A stretch of DNA of 18,859 nt from Natronohydrobacter sp. (GTDB lineage: Bacteria; Pseudomonadota; Alphaproteobacteria; Rhodobacterales; Rhodobacteraceae), in the NCBI GenBank assembly GCA_007118445.1, contig SKRP01000205.1:1-18859 (forward strand), written 5' to 3'. The position numbers were made by a program, and so were the translations under genes. The notes beneath the pieces were generated by a model. It saw nothing but the letters and a program-made list of their open reading frames with translations, searched no databases and was not told the origin of the DNA. Below, piece after piece: positions 1 through 6,792 of the stretch; the stretch's first letter is position 1, and each line of letters begins with the position of its first letter.

Positions 1-1
1 G

Positions 2-343
2 AAGAACAAGGAATATGTGCAGGCCGCCCGTGTGATCGGCGCGCATCCGGTGAAGATCCTTGTGCGGCACATCCTGCCCAATGTCATGGGGCCAGTGCTG
101 GTCATCGCGACGATCGGCCTTGCGCTCGCGATCATTGCCGAGGCGACGCTTTCTTTCCTTGGCGTTGGCGTGCCCCCCACACAACCCTCGCTTGGCACGC
201 TGATCCGCATCGGGCAGGGGTTCCTGTTCTCGGGGGAATGGTGGATTCTGCTCTTCCCCGCGCTCACGCTGCTGGCGCTCGCGCTCTCGGTCAACCTGCT
301 CGGTGACTGGCTGCGCGATGCCCTGAATCCGAGGTTGCGCTGA
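2..343 (+). CDS. Oligopeptide/dipeptide ABC transporter permease, DppC/OppC type (C-terminal part only)
   Basis: Inner-membrane permease subunit of a peptide-type ABC importer. The frame is open from base 2, so the gene begins upstream of the window and only about 113 C-terminal residues are visible. They start with the cytoplasmic EAA loop that docks on the ATPases (YVQAARVIGAHP followed by a conserved ILPN). Next comes a hydrophobic helix ending in SFLGVGVPP, a hallmark of the DppC/OppC branch, then a final helix and the tail GDWLRDALNP. The stop overlaps the start of the next ATPase gene by one base (TGATG), so the two are probably translationally coupled. The family is clear. The substrate (dipeptide, oligopeptide, nickel or other) cannot be read from this fragment. 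Confidence 0.93.
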   Translation, partial: KNKEYVQAARVIGAHPVKILVRHILPNVMGPVLVIATIGLALAIIAEATLSFLGVGVPPTQPSLGTLIRIGQGFLFSGEWWILLFPALTLLALALSVNLLGDWLRDALNPRLR

Positions 344-1326
344 TGGCTGGCCCGCTTCTTTCCGTTCGCGATCTGGTCGTGGAATTTCCAACCCGACGCG
401 GGGTTTTGCGCGCGCTGGACAAGGTGTCATTCGACATTGCCGAAGGCGAAGTGCTTGGCATGGTCGGCGAATCCGGGGCGGGCAAGTCCCTGACCGGGGC
501 GGCCATTATCGGGCTGCTGGAGCCTCCCGGTCGCGTGGCTTCTGGCGAAATCTGGCTGCGTGGCACCCGCATCGACAATCTGCCGCGCGAGAAGATGCGC
601 CGTATTCGGGGCCGCCGGATCGGGATGGTGTTTCAGGATCCCCTGACCAGCCTGAACCCGCTTTACACTGTGGCTCAGCAACTGATCGAGACCATCCGCA
701 CGCATATGGATGTGTCCGAGAAAGAGGCCCGCGCCCGCGCTGTGGCGCTCTTGGACCGTGTGGGCATTCCGGCAGCGGCGCGGCGGATCGACGATTACCC
801 GCATCATTTCTCGGGCGGGATGCGGCAGCGGGTGGTGATCGCGCTCGCGCTCGCCGCCGAGCCGGAACTGGTGATCGCGGATGAACCGACCACGGCGCTG
901 GATGTGTCGGTGCAGGCGCAGATCATTGATGTGCTGAAAGAAATCTGCGCCGAGCGGGGCGCATCCGTCATGCTGATCACGCATGATATGGGCGTGATTG
1001 CCGAAACGGCGGACCGTGTGGCGGTGCTCTATGCCGGGCGGCTGGCCGAGATTGGCCCGGTGCGCGATGTGATCCAAAGCGCCGAACACCCCTATACCAG
1101 CGGTCTGATGGGCTCGATCCCGACGCTGACGCAGGTCGCAGACCGGCTGACGCAAATCCCCGGTTCCATGCCGCGCCTGAACGCGATCCCACAGGGCTGT
1201 GCTTTCAACCCGCGCTGCACGCAGGCCCTTGAGCGTTGCAAGGTCGAACGCCCGGAACTGATCGCGCGCGAGGGCGGTCGGCAGGTCGCCTGCTGGCTCT
1301 ATGACAAACAGGTGCAAAATGTCTGA
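343..1326 (+). CDS. Peptide ABC transporter ATP-binding protein, OppD/DppD type
   Basis: First of two cytoplasmic ATPases that power peptide import. The product is 327 aa, the usual length for OppD/DppD. Walker A is GESGAGKS at residues 42-49. The ABC signature is FSGGMRQR from about residue 156, and Walker B is VIADEP at 177-182. The C-terminal oligopeptide-transporter domain carries the cysteine cluster GCAFNPRC...C...C typical of this family, which in homologues can hold an iron-sulfur cluster. The start overlaps the permease stop by one base, and the end overlaps the start of the second ATPase by 8 bases, so this is one operon. A 389-codon antisense frame covers much of the gene but is a high-GC shadow. 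Confidence 0.95.
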   Translation: MAGPLLSVRDLVVEFPTRRGVLRALDKVSFDIAEGEVLGMVGESGAGKSLTGAAIIGLLEPPGRVASGEIWLRGTRIDNLPREKMRRIRGRRIGMVFQDPLTSLNPLYTVAQQLIETIRTHMDVSEKEARARAVALLDRVGIPAAARRIDDYPHHFSGGMRQRVVIALALAAEPELVIADEPTTALDVSVQAQIIDVLKEICAERGASVMLITHDMGVIAETADRVAVLYAGRLAEIGPVRDVIQSAEHPYTSGLMGSIPTLTQVADRLTQIPGSMPRLNAIPQGCAFNPRCTQALERCKVERPELIAREGGRQVACWLYDKQVQNV

Positions 1327-2308
1327 TGTGCTTCTGTCGGTCGAGGGGCTGACGCGGCGCTTCGATGTGTCGAAACCCTGGTTGAACCGTGTGATCGAGC
1401 GCGAGGAGCGGCAGTTTCTGACCGCCAATGCCGATGTGAGTTTCGAGATCCGCAAGGGCGAAACCTTCGCGCTGGTGGGCGAGAGCGGGTCGGGCAAATC
1501 GACCATCGCCAAGATGATCGTGGGGCTGCTGGAACCCTCGGGCGGGGTGATCCGCTTTGATGGCGAGGAGATGGATTTCAACTCGGGCGCGGCCATGCGG
1601 CAGTTGCGGCGGCGCTTCCAGATGATCTTTCAGGACCCGTTTGCAAGCCTTAATCCGCGCTGGCGGGTGGGCGACATCATCGCAGAACCGATCCACACAT
1701 TCGGGCTGCTCAAGGGCGCTGAGGTCACGCGCGAAGTGGGGCGGCTGCTTGATCTGGTGGGCCTGTCTGCCGCCGATGCCGAGAAATTCCCGCATGAGTT
1801 TTCCGGCGGCCAGCGCCAGCGCATCGCCATTGCCCGCGCGCTGTCGTCAAAGCCCGAATTCATCGTGTGTGATGAACCCACTTCGGCGCTGGATGTGTCC
1901 GTGCAGGCGCAGATCCTGAACCTGATGCGCGATCTGCAGGACGAATTTGGCCTGACCTATCTGTTGATCAGCCATGATCTGAGCGTGGTACGGCATATGG
2001 CGAAACGCATCGGGGTGCTCTATCTGGGACGCTTGGTCGAAATCGCGGATGCGAAACGGCTGTTTGTCGAGCCGCAGCACCCCTATACGCGGATGCTGCT
2101 CGATGCTGTGCCGGATCTGGCGCTGTCAGGGCGCAGGCGGACGCCGGTTACAGGCGAAATCCCCAACCCGATCAACCCGCCGCCCGGCTGCGCCTTTCAT
2201 CCGCGCTGCCCGCATGTGATGCCAGTATGCCGTGCGCGTGTCCCGGCACTGAGCGAGACCGCGACCGGGCATGGGGCCTGTCATCTGCTGACCGGTGACG
2301 CAGATTAG
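1319..2308 (+). CDS. Peptide ABC transporter ATP-binding protein, OppF/DppF type
   Basis: Second ATPase of the peptide importer, 329 aa from the ATG at 1319. An in-frame ATG at 1301 lies deeper inside the upstream gene and adds six unconserved residues; 1319 is preferred because GG-rich bases precede it and MSDVLLSVEG is the usual beginning. Walker A is GESGSGKS at 54-61, the signature FSGGQRQR begins at about 161, and Walker B is CDEP around 184-187. The short insert before the first beta strands and the C-terminal GCAFHPRC...C cluster are typical of OppF/DppF. The TAG stop lies inside the left arm of an inverted-repeat element (2306-2410), so a repeat abuts or generated the 3' end. It pairs with the ATPase before it as a heterodimer. 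Confidence 0.95.
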   Translation: MSDVLLSVEGLTRRFDVSKPWLNRVIEREERQFLTANADVSFEIRKGETFALVGESGSGKSTIAKMIVGLLEPSGGVIRFDGEEMDFNSGAAMRQLRRRFQMIFQDPFASLNPRWRVGDIIAEPIHTFGLLKGAEVTREVGRLLDLVGLSAADAEKFPHEFSGGQRQRIAIARALSSKPEFIVCDEPTSALDVSVQAQILNLMRDLQDEFGLTYLLISHDLSVVRHMAKRIGVLYLGRLVEIADAKRLFVEPQHPYTRMLLDAVPDLALSGRRRTPVTGEIPNPINPPPGCAFHPRCPHVMPVCRARVPALSETATGHGACHLLTGDAD

Positions 2309-2410
2309 AGCATATCGCGTTCATTCGCATTAACGCCATACGCTCTGGCCAATTGTTTCCGCATGTCGAAAAGCTCGGAACCGGTAACCACTTCCGAGCG
2401 ACATGCTCTA
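2306..2410. repeat. Inverted-repeat-bounded palindromic intergenic element (105 bp)
   Basis: The ends are the perfect inverted pair TAGAGCAT (2306-2313) and ATGCTCTA (2403-2410); extended to 13 bases the arms match at 12. Inside the right half is a nested hairpin: GCATGTC (2361-2367) pairs with GACATGC (2400-2406), and GCTCGGAA (2373-2380) pairs with TTCCGAGC (2392-2399). This is the architecture of small dispersed palindromic repeats common between genes of Rhodobacterales and Rhizobiales. No second copy was seen in this window, so its repeat status rests on resemblance. The left arm contains the stop codon of the OppF-type gene. Confidence 0.6.
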
Positions 2411-2477
2411 ATTCCTGTCACATCCTGCGTCGGGCCTGGCCGGTATTCCTGGGCCTGACCAGAAACTGAAAAAGCAT

Positions 2478-2514
2478 GATGCCCCGTAGCAACGGGGCAT
2501 CTGCGGTCTTTTCG
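2478..2514. terminator. Bidirectional rho-independent terminator
   Basis: A 10-bp perfect stem GATGCCCCGT (2478-2487) / ACGGGGCATC (2492-2501) has a four-base AGCA loop. On the + strand TCTTTTC follows shortly after; on the - strand the stem is followed by a run of five T in ATGCTTTTTC. It lies between the convergent peptide-transporter operon and the small gene at 2552-2812 and can serve both. Confidence 0.75.
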
Positions 2515-2551
2515 GTTGAATTCTGTCCGCTGTGCGGCAGATCCGGTCGGA

Positions 2552-2812
2552 TCAGGCCGTCACCAGAGCCTTGCCGCCCGAGGGCGTCTTGCCAGCCCCC
2601 CCGCGCGGCGTGCGCGCGGCTGTCGCGGTCTTTTTCGCAGGCGTGAGCATTTCTTTCATCGCTTCTGCCTCGCGTGCAAGTTCTGCAGAATCCTCATGCG
2701 GCATGGATTGCGCAACGCTGCCCAACATGCGGAAATAAAGCTCTTGCTGCTGCTTGAACAGCCTGATCCAGACTAGACTGCTCTGCATCCAGAGCGTCAT
2801 CGGGTCAAACAT
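2552..2812 (-). CDS. Small helical protein with basic Ala/Lys/Pro tail (phasin-like?)
   Basis: 86 aa from the ATG at 2812, which has a good ribosome binding site (GGGGAGAGGAAAG) immediately upstream. A longer frame from 2881 adds 23 unconvincing residues. Residues 1-50 look like an amphipathic helix rich in aromatic and Gln residues (MFDPMTLWMQ, LFKQQQELYF). The last 30 are low complexity and basic (AKKTATAAR, GGAGKTPSGGK), resembling the tails of phasins, PhaM-like and histone-H1-like proteins. No catalytic motif is visible. A granule- or nucleoid-associated structural role is inferred from composition only. It is monocistronic, has a candidate promoter at 2986-3015, and ends at the shared terminator at 2478-2514. 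Confidence 0.7.
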   Translation of the reverse strand: MFDPMTLWMQSSLVWIRLFKQQQELYFRMLGSVAQSMPHEDSAELAREAEAMKEMLTPAKKTATAARTPRGGAGKTPSGGKALVTA

Positions 2813-3130
2813 CTTTCCTCTCCCCAAAATCTGTGCGCATGACATGCGCCTGTTTCCCGTCTGGCCCCATGGTATCACCATGCCCGCGCTCTTACACGAT
2901 CCGGGCCGGCATGACCTTGATCTCGCGCAAATGACACAGCTTCATGACAGGCTGAAAGAACTCCGGTTGTTCCGACGATAGTGACAATCTAGGGTAGAGA
3001 GCGCGCCTGTGTCAAAGCGACATATGCCCTGTGAGCGTTTTTTTCCCTGGTCGCGGCGCGTTTGATGATTTGAGTTGCAGATGCCGGGGCAGTTGGTGCC
3101 GCATCGGACCTTATCGGACCGCAGCACGGC
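2813..3130. other. Non-coding gap between ftsB and the small protein gene
   Basis: This 318-bp stretch holds the 3' flank of ftsB and the candidate promoter and leader of the gene at 2552-2812. A 61-codon frame on the - strand (2942-3127) is Cys/Arg/Asn-rich without family features and is rejected. A short direct repeat ATCGGACC occurs twice near 3103-3120. No convincing terminator for ftsB was found. Confidence 0.5.
2986..3015 (-). promoter_or_regulatory. Candidate sigma-70 type promoter for the small protein gene
   Basis: On the - strand a perfect TTGACA -35 box (3010-3015) is followed after 18 bases by TAGATT (2986-2991), a 4/6 match to the -10 consensus. It faces the gene starting at 2812 and would give a leader of roughly 170 bases. 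It was called by consensus only. Confidence 0.45.
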
Positions 3131-3427
3131 TCAGCGGATCACGATCTCATCAGGCCGGGCCATGCCCAGCACGTCGCGGGCGCGCTCATCGAGCAGGTCA
3201 AGATCAAGGAAATCATCCGACAGCCGCCGTGTCCGGTTTTCCAGCTGCGCCAGCTCTGCCTGCCGGTTGTCGCGCTGTGCCTTGAGCGTCTTGATCTCGG
3301 CATCGATCTGCACCCGGTTGAACAGGCCGAAATCGCCCTGAACTGCTGCGAATGTGAAATACAGACCCAGCACGATAGCCGTGCCGAAATAGAAAAGCGG
3401 TCCAATGGCCGGGCGCGTGCGTTTCAT
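3131..3427 (-). CDS. ftsB: Septum formation initiator FtsB/DivIC family
   Basis: Bitopic cell-division protein; FtsB joins FtsL and FtsQ at the septum and helps activate septal peptidoglycan synthesis. The product is 98 aa, typical for the family. It has a short basic cytoplasmic end (MKRTRP), one transmembrane helix at about 10-29, a periplasmic coiled coil at about 37-75 (EIKTLKAQRDNRQAELAQLE), and the C-terminal ERARDVLGMARPDEIVI block diagnostic of alphaproteobacterial FtsB. It lies downstream of pgk and a two-TM gene on the same strand, 96 bases after the latter, so it may be cotranscribed or have its own promoter in that gap. In many relatives ftsB sits near central-carbon genes, usually the pyruvate dehydrogenase cluster, so the glycolytic neighbour fits loosely. 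Confidence 0.9.
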   Translation of the reverse strand: MKRTRPAIGPLFYFGTAIVLGLYFTFAAVQGDFGLFNRVQIDAEIKTLKAQRDNRQAELAQLENRTRRLSDDFLDLDLLDERARDVLGMARPDEIVIR

Positions 3428-3523
3428 GTGACTGCCTGCTCATGCTGCCGTTTGCGGCTTGTTCTAGGCCGACTATCGCATAGAAGGCGCGGTTTGGGAA
3501 TCCCTGCTGTGGCGCATTTTCGC

Positions 3524-3739
3524 TCAGCCCAGAAAGATGCCCAGAACCACCATCATCAGCCCCAGTGTCGATACGGCAAGGGCTGCGAAATTGATCAGCA
3601 CGGCTTTTTGCATCCGCGCGCGCATGGTTGCGTCGTCCAGCCCGGCCTTACGCAGCCGGAACACATAGAGGATGCACCATCCCAGTGCCGCGACCCCCAG
3701 CAGCGAGACCGCCGCACCGATCCAGACCAGTGTCGCCAT
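3524..3739 (-). CDS. Two-transmembrane-helix hypothetical protein
   Basis: 71-aa protein made almost entirely of two hydrophobic helices, at about residues 5-27 and 46-69. They are joined by a charged loop, RLRKAGLDDATMRARMQK, which would be cytoplasmic by the positive-inside rule. The ribosome binding site AGGAG overlaps the end of pgk, and the start lies 6 bases after the pgk stop, so the two are very likely cotranscribed. No named family is recognised. It is a plausible conserved small inner-membrane protein of the pgk operon, and no function can be given. Confidence 0.75.
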   Translation of the reverse strand: MATLVWIGAAVSLLGVAALGWCILYVFRLRKAGLDDATMRARMQKAVLINFAALAVSTLGLMMVVLGIFLG

Positions 3740-3745
3740 GCCCGC

Positions 3746-4939
3746 TTACTCCTGTTCCAGCGCGGCAACGCCCGGAAGCTGCTTGCCTTCCATCCATTCC
3801 AGAAAGGCCCCGCCCGCAGTCGAGATATAGCTGAACCTGTCGCCGACACCGGCCTTGTTCAGCGCCGCGACCGTATCGCCGCCGCCTGCGACCGACACCA
3901 GATCGCCCGCTTCGGTCAGCTGCGCGGCCTGCTGCGCGGCGGCAACTGTTGCGGCATCGAAAGGCGCAATCTCGAAAGCACCGAGCGGGCCGTTCCAGAC
4001 AAGCGTCTTGCACTGGCCGAATATCCCGGTGATCGCCGCCACGGTTTCCGGCCCGGCATCAAGGATCATCGCATCGGGCGGGCAGTCCCCGACCGGCAGG
4101 GTGTCATGCGCGGCCCCGGCTGCAAATTCGCGGGCCACGACGATATCAAGCGGCAGATGCAGGGTGCAGCCGCTCTGTGCGGCCTTGTCCATGATGTCGC
4201 GCGCGGTGTCGGCCATATCGCGTTCGGCCAGCGATTTGCCGATCTCGACCCCCTTGGCCACCAGAAAGGTATTGGCCATGCCGCCGCCGATGATCAGGTG
4301 ATCGACCTTTGTGATCAGGTTCGACAGCAGGTCAAGCTTGGTCGAGACCTTCGCGCCGCCCACCACAGCGGCAACAGGCCGTTCGGGGGCGCCGAGCGCG
4401 GCCTCCAGCGCCTTGAGTTCGGCCTCCATCAGCCGCCCTGCGCAAGAGGGCAGCAGTTGCGCCAGCCCTTCGGTCGAGGCATGGGCGCGATGGGCTGCCG
4501 AAAACGCGTCATTGACATAGATATCGCCCAAAGCCGCCAATGATGCCGAAAACAGCTTGTCGTTCTTTTCCTCGCCCTCATGGAAACGCGTGTTTTCCAG
4601 CAGCACGACATGCCCCGCTTCCATCGCGGCCACAGCGCGTTTGGCCGGGCCGCCGATGCAGTTCTCGGCAAATCCGACAGGCTGGCCAAGCGCGGCTTCC
4701 AATGCAGGCACAAGCTGGCCCAGCGACATTTCGGGCACGGGCTGGCCCTTGGGGCGGCCAAAATGCGCCAGCAGCGCGACCTTGCCGCCCGCGCCCGTGA
4801 TATGGGTAATCGTGGGCACGATCCGTTCGATACGTGTCGCATCCGTGACCTGCCCGTTCTCGACCGGGACATTGATATCGACCCGGACCAGCGCGGTCTT
4901 GCCTGCGAAATCCATGTCATCAAGTGTGTGGAAGGTCAT
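3746..4939 (-). CDS. pgk: Phosphoglycerate kinase
   Basis: Cytosolic glycolytic and Calvin-cycle enzyme interconverting 1,3-bisphosphoglycerate + ADP and 3-phosphoglycerate + ATP. The product is 397 aa, the normal bacterial length. All diagnostic blocks occur in order: RVDINVP at 19-25, HFGRPKG, LLENTRF, NDAFSAAHRAHAS, GGAKVSTK, IGGGMANTFL, WNGPLGAFE, GGGDTVAALNKAG and STAGGAFLEWMEGKQLPG. Acidic and basic substrate residues in these motifs are intact. The ATG at 4939 is preceded by AGAGGGG. It leads a - strand cluster with the two-TM gene and probably ftsB, and is divergent from the cyclophilin pair across 141 bases. Confidence 0.97.
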   Translation of the reverse strand: MTFHTLDDMDFAGKTALVRVDINVPVENGQVTDATRIERIVPTITHITGAGGKVALLAHFGRPKGQPVPEMSLGQLVPALEAALGQPVGFAENCIGGPAKRAVAAMEAGHVVLLENTRFHEGEEKNDKLFSASLAALGDIYVNDAFSAAHRAHASTEGLAQLLPSCAGRLMEAELKALEAALGAPERPVAAVVGGAKVSTKLDLLSNLITKVDHLIIGGGMANTFLVAKGVEIGKSLAERDMADTARDIMDKAAQSGCTLHLPLDIVVAREFAAGAAHDTLPVGDCPPDAMILDAGPETVAAITGIFGQCKTLVWNGPLGAFEIAPFDAATVAAAQQAAQLTEAGDLVSVAGGGDTVAALNKAGVGDRFSYISTAGGAFLEWMEGKQLPGVAALEQE

Positions 4940-5080
4940 ATCCGTACCCCTCTGGTCATTTCGCCGCTATCTGGCGTGAAACACAGGGCAGGGTCAATGG
5001 CCTGCACCCGCGCGAATGGGGTTTTCCTGCGGTGCCGGGTCCAGTAGGGTGTCGTCAGATCCAATTGCAAGGAGCGCCTT

Positions 5081-5587
5081 ATGGCCGAGATCAAAGACCC
5101 TGAAAACACCATCCTGATGGAGCTGAAATCCGGCACTGTCATCATCGAGCTTCTGCCCGATGTGGCCCCCGGACATGCAGCGCGGATGAAGGAACTGGCG
5201 CGGGCAGGGGCCTATGACAATGTGGTGTTTCACCGCGTGATCGACGGGTTCATGGCCCAGACCGGCGATGTGGCGAATGGCAACACGGAAAAGAACTACA
5301 ACCCCGGTCGCGCGGGCACCGGCGGGTCGGATCTGCCGAACCTGAAGGCCGAGTTCTCGGGCGTCCCGCATGACCGCGGCACGCTGGGGGCGGCGCGGTC
5401 GCAGAACCCCGACAGCGCCAACAGCCAGTTCTTCATCAATTTCAACGACAACCACTTCCTGAACCGCCAGTACACAGTATACGGGCGCGTGATTTCGGGG
5501 ATGGAACATGTCGATGCCATCACCCGTGGCGAGCCGCCTGCGAACCCCGACAAGATGCTGAGCGTCAAGGTGGCTGCCGATGCGTGA
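5081..5587 (+). CDS. Peptidyl-prolyl cis-trans isomerase, cyclophilin type (cytosolic)
   Basis: Cyclophilin that catalyses cis-trans isomerisation of X-Pro bonds during folding. The product is 168 aa without a signal peptide, so it is cytosolic. The catalytic core is visible: FHRVIDGFMAQTGD with the active-site Arg, GTGGSDLPNLKAEF, ARSQNPDSANSQFFI, and the aromatic/YG block QYTVYGRV. The ribosome binding site AAGGAG sits 8 bases before the ATG. The 3' end overlaps the next gene, a second cyclophilin, by 8 bases. The two share nearly identical DNA through the catalytic blocks, so they are tandem paralogues. Confidence 0.95.
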   Translation: MAEIKDPENTILMELKSGTVIIELLPDVAPGHAARMKELARAGAYDNVVFHRVIDGFMAQTGDVANGNTEKNYNPGRAGTGGSDLPNLKAEFSGVPHDRGTLGAARSQNPDSANSQFFINFNDNHFLNRQYTVYGRVISGMEHVDAITRGEPPANPDKMLSVKVAADA

Positions 5588-6191
5588 TCGTCTGATTTTC
5601 GCGGGGCTGTTTGCGCTGGGTTTCGTCATCCTTGGGGCAAGCTGGCTGAACATCAAAAGCGCCAATGCGGATACCGAAGTGCCGGGCGATCATTCTGGCC
5701 CCGTGATGGTGATCGAGGTCGAAGGGCAGGCGAATGGCACCATGCGCGTAGCACTGCGCGACGATCTGGCCCCGCAACATGTCGAGCGGATCGTGACCCT
5801 GGCCGAGCGCGGCGATTATGACGGGGTGGTGTTTCACCGCGTGATCGACGGGTTCATGGCGCAGACCGGCGATGTCGCCAATGGCCGCGCGGATGGTGAT
5901 CGGCGCATGTGGGGCACGGGCGGATCGGATATGCCGAACCTGCCTGCTGAATTCAGCGCTCAGTCCTTCGAGCGCGGGGTCGTGGGCATGGCGCGGTCGC
6001 AAAACCCCGACAGCGCCAACAGCCAGTTCTTCATCATGTTCGCCCCTGCGCCGCATCTGAACGGGCAATATACTGTGGTCGGTCAGGTGAAGGATGGCTA
6101 TGACGTGCTGGATGCGATCAAGCGCGGCACGGGCGGCAATGGTGCGGTCATGGGCGATCCGGATCGCATGGCGCGGGTCAGCATCGAATAA
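5580..6191 (+). CDS. Peptidyl-prolyl cis-trans isomerase, cyclophilin type (exported or membrane-anchored)
   Basis: Second cyclophilin, 203 aa. The N-terminus MRDRLIFAGLFALGFVILGA is a basic end plus hydrophobic stretch: a signal peptide (possible cleavage near NADTE at about 30) or an uncleaved anchor, so the isomerase domain acts in the periplasm. Core motifs match its neighbour: FHRVIDGFMAQTGD, GTGGSDMPNLPAEF, ARSQNPDSANSQFFIMF and QYTVVGQV. The start overlaps the end of the first cyclophilin by 8 bases, implying coupled translation of a cytosolic and an exported form from one transcript. A strong terminator follows at 6214-6245. Confidence 0.94.
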   Translation: MRDRLIFAGLFALGFVILGASWLNIKSANADTEVPGDHSGPVMVIEVEGQANGTMRVALRDDLAPQHVERIVTLAERGDYDGVVFHRVIDGFMAQTGDVANGRADGDRRMWGTGGSDMPNLPAEFSAQSFERGVVGMARSQNPDSANSQFFIMFAPAPHLNGQYTVVGQVKDGYDVLDAIKRGTGGNGAVMGDPDRMARVSIE

Positions 6192-6213
6192 CCCTGCAAC
6201 ATTGTCTGATGAA

Positions 6214-6245
6214 AAAAGCCGGGGCAGCGCGCTGCCCCGGCTTTT
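6214..6245. terminator. Strong bidirectional rho-independent terminator
   Basis: An 11-bp perfect GC stem GCCGGGGCAGC (6218-6228) / GCTGCCCCGGC (6231-6241) is flanked by A's on the left and TTTT on the right, so it works in both orientations. It separates the cyclophilin pair (+) from the convergent DUF4168 gene (-). The stated loop is only two bases, so the real loop probably opens one or two pairs. Confidence 0.88.
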
Positions 6246-6265
6246 GCGTTCACACAGAGGCTGAT

Positions 6266-6652
6266 TCAGCCGTCCCCATGGGCTTCGGTGAAACGCGCCT
6301 CGATACGGGCGGCCAGTTCCGGATCAGCAGCGGCTGCATCGCCGATAGCGATATATTCGTCAACTGTGATGCCCTCGGCGGCCTCGACGACGCTCAGAAT
6401 CGCCGCATCGGCTTCCTGCACGAGGGCCATCTGCTCGGCTTCATCGGTGGTGGCCTCAAGCTGGGCCAGATAGCCCTGACGGGTTTCGGCAACAGCCAGC
6501 GCGGCCTCGATGAACGCATCGATCATGGCGTCATCGGTCACGATCTCGGTGCCTTCCGATTGCACCTGCGCCTCGGCCTGCGGGGCGACAAAGGGCGTCA
6601 CCGCGAGCGCGGCCATCAGGGCAGTGGTGGTCAGCAGACGGTTGAGTGTCAT
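6266..6652 (-). CDS. Secreted DUF4168-family protein
   Basis: 128 aa from the ATG at 6652, chosen over the upstream frame start at 6706 because AGGAGA sits just before it and the protein then begins with a clean signal peptide (MTLNRLLTTTALMAALAVTP...AEAQ, cleavage about residue 28-30). The mature part is acidic and helical. Its layout, Y-L-L about mid-protein, a Glu-rich helix, then ITVDEYIAIGDAAAADPELAARI near the end, matches DUF4168, whose function is unknown. It is expected in the periplasm or outside the cell. It stands alone between the terminator at 6214-6245 and the end of the VWA operon, and its leader holds a hairpin at 6675-6697. Confidence 0.82.
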   Translation of the reverse strand: MTLNRLLTTTALMAALAVTPFVAPQAEAQVQSEGTEIVTDDAMIDAFIEAALAVAETRQGYLAQLEATTDEAEQMALVQEADAAILSVVEAAEGITVDEYIAIGDAAAADPELAARIEARFTEAHGDG

Positions 6653-6674
6653 GGTATTCTCCTGTTTGCACTCA

Positions 6675-6697
6675 CGCAGCGGGCGTGACGCCCTGCG
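6675..6697. promoter_or_regulatory. Hairpin in the 5' leader of the DUF4168 gene
   Basis: CGCAGCGGGCG (6675-6685) pairs with CGCCCTGCG (6689-6697), with a two-base bulge and a three-base loop. It lies 23 bases upstream of the - strand start codon at 6652, before the ribosome binding site. A weak promoter candidate precedes it on the - strand (TTGCAC at 6730-6735, 17-base spacer, TAGGTC at 6707-6712). A role in mRNA stability or translation is inference. Confidence 0.35.
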
Positions 6698-6792
6698 CTT
6701 GCCCAAGACCTAAGAGCCATGGCGCAGCAGTGCAAATCGGTCGGCGGAAATCCGCTTTTATTGCTATGGGTTAGGGGGCGAAGCTCATGCAG

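Noticed and set aside
427..1596. 389-codon open frame antisense to the two ABC ATPase genes
   Set aside because: It lies opposite two genes with complete Walker and signature motifs. Its His/Arg/Gln-rich translation has no domain, as expected for shadow frames in high-GC coding DNA.
2942..3127. 61-codon - strand frame between ftsB and the small protein gene
   Set aside because: Cys/Arg/Asn-rich translation without hydrophobic or helical pattern, no good ribosome binding site, and it overlaps the candidate promoter.
3428..4543. 371-codon open frame antisense to pgk
   Set aside because: Shadow of pgk; low-complexity Arg/Gln-rich translation and no ribosome binding site or family motif.
6740..6765. 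GCGG/CCGC mini-hairpin followed by TTTTATT
   Set aside because: The stem is four pairs. It sits upstream of the DUF4168 gene and past the end of the VWA operon, but is too weak to call.
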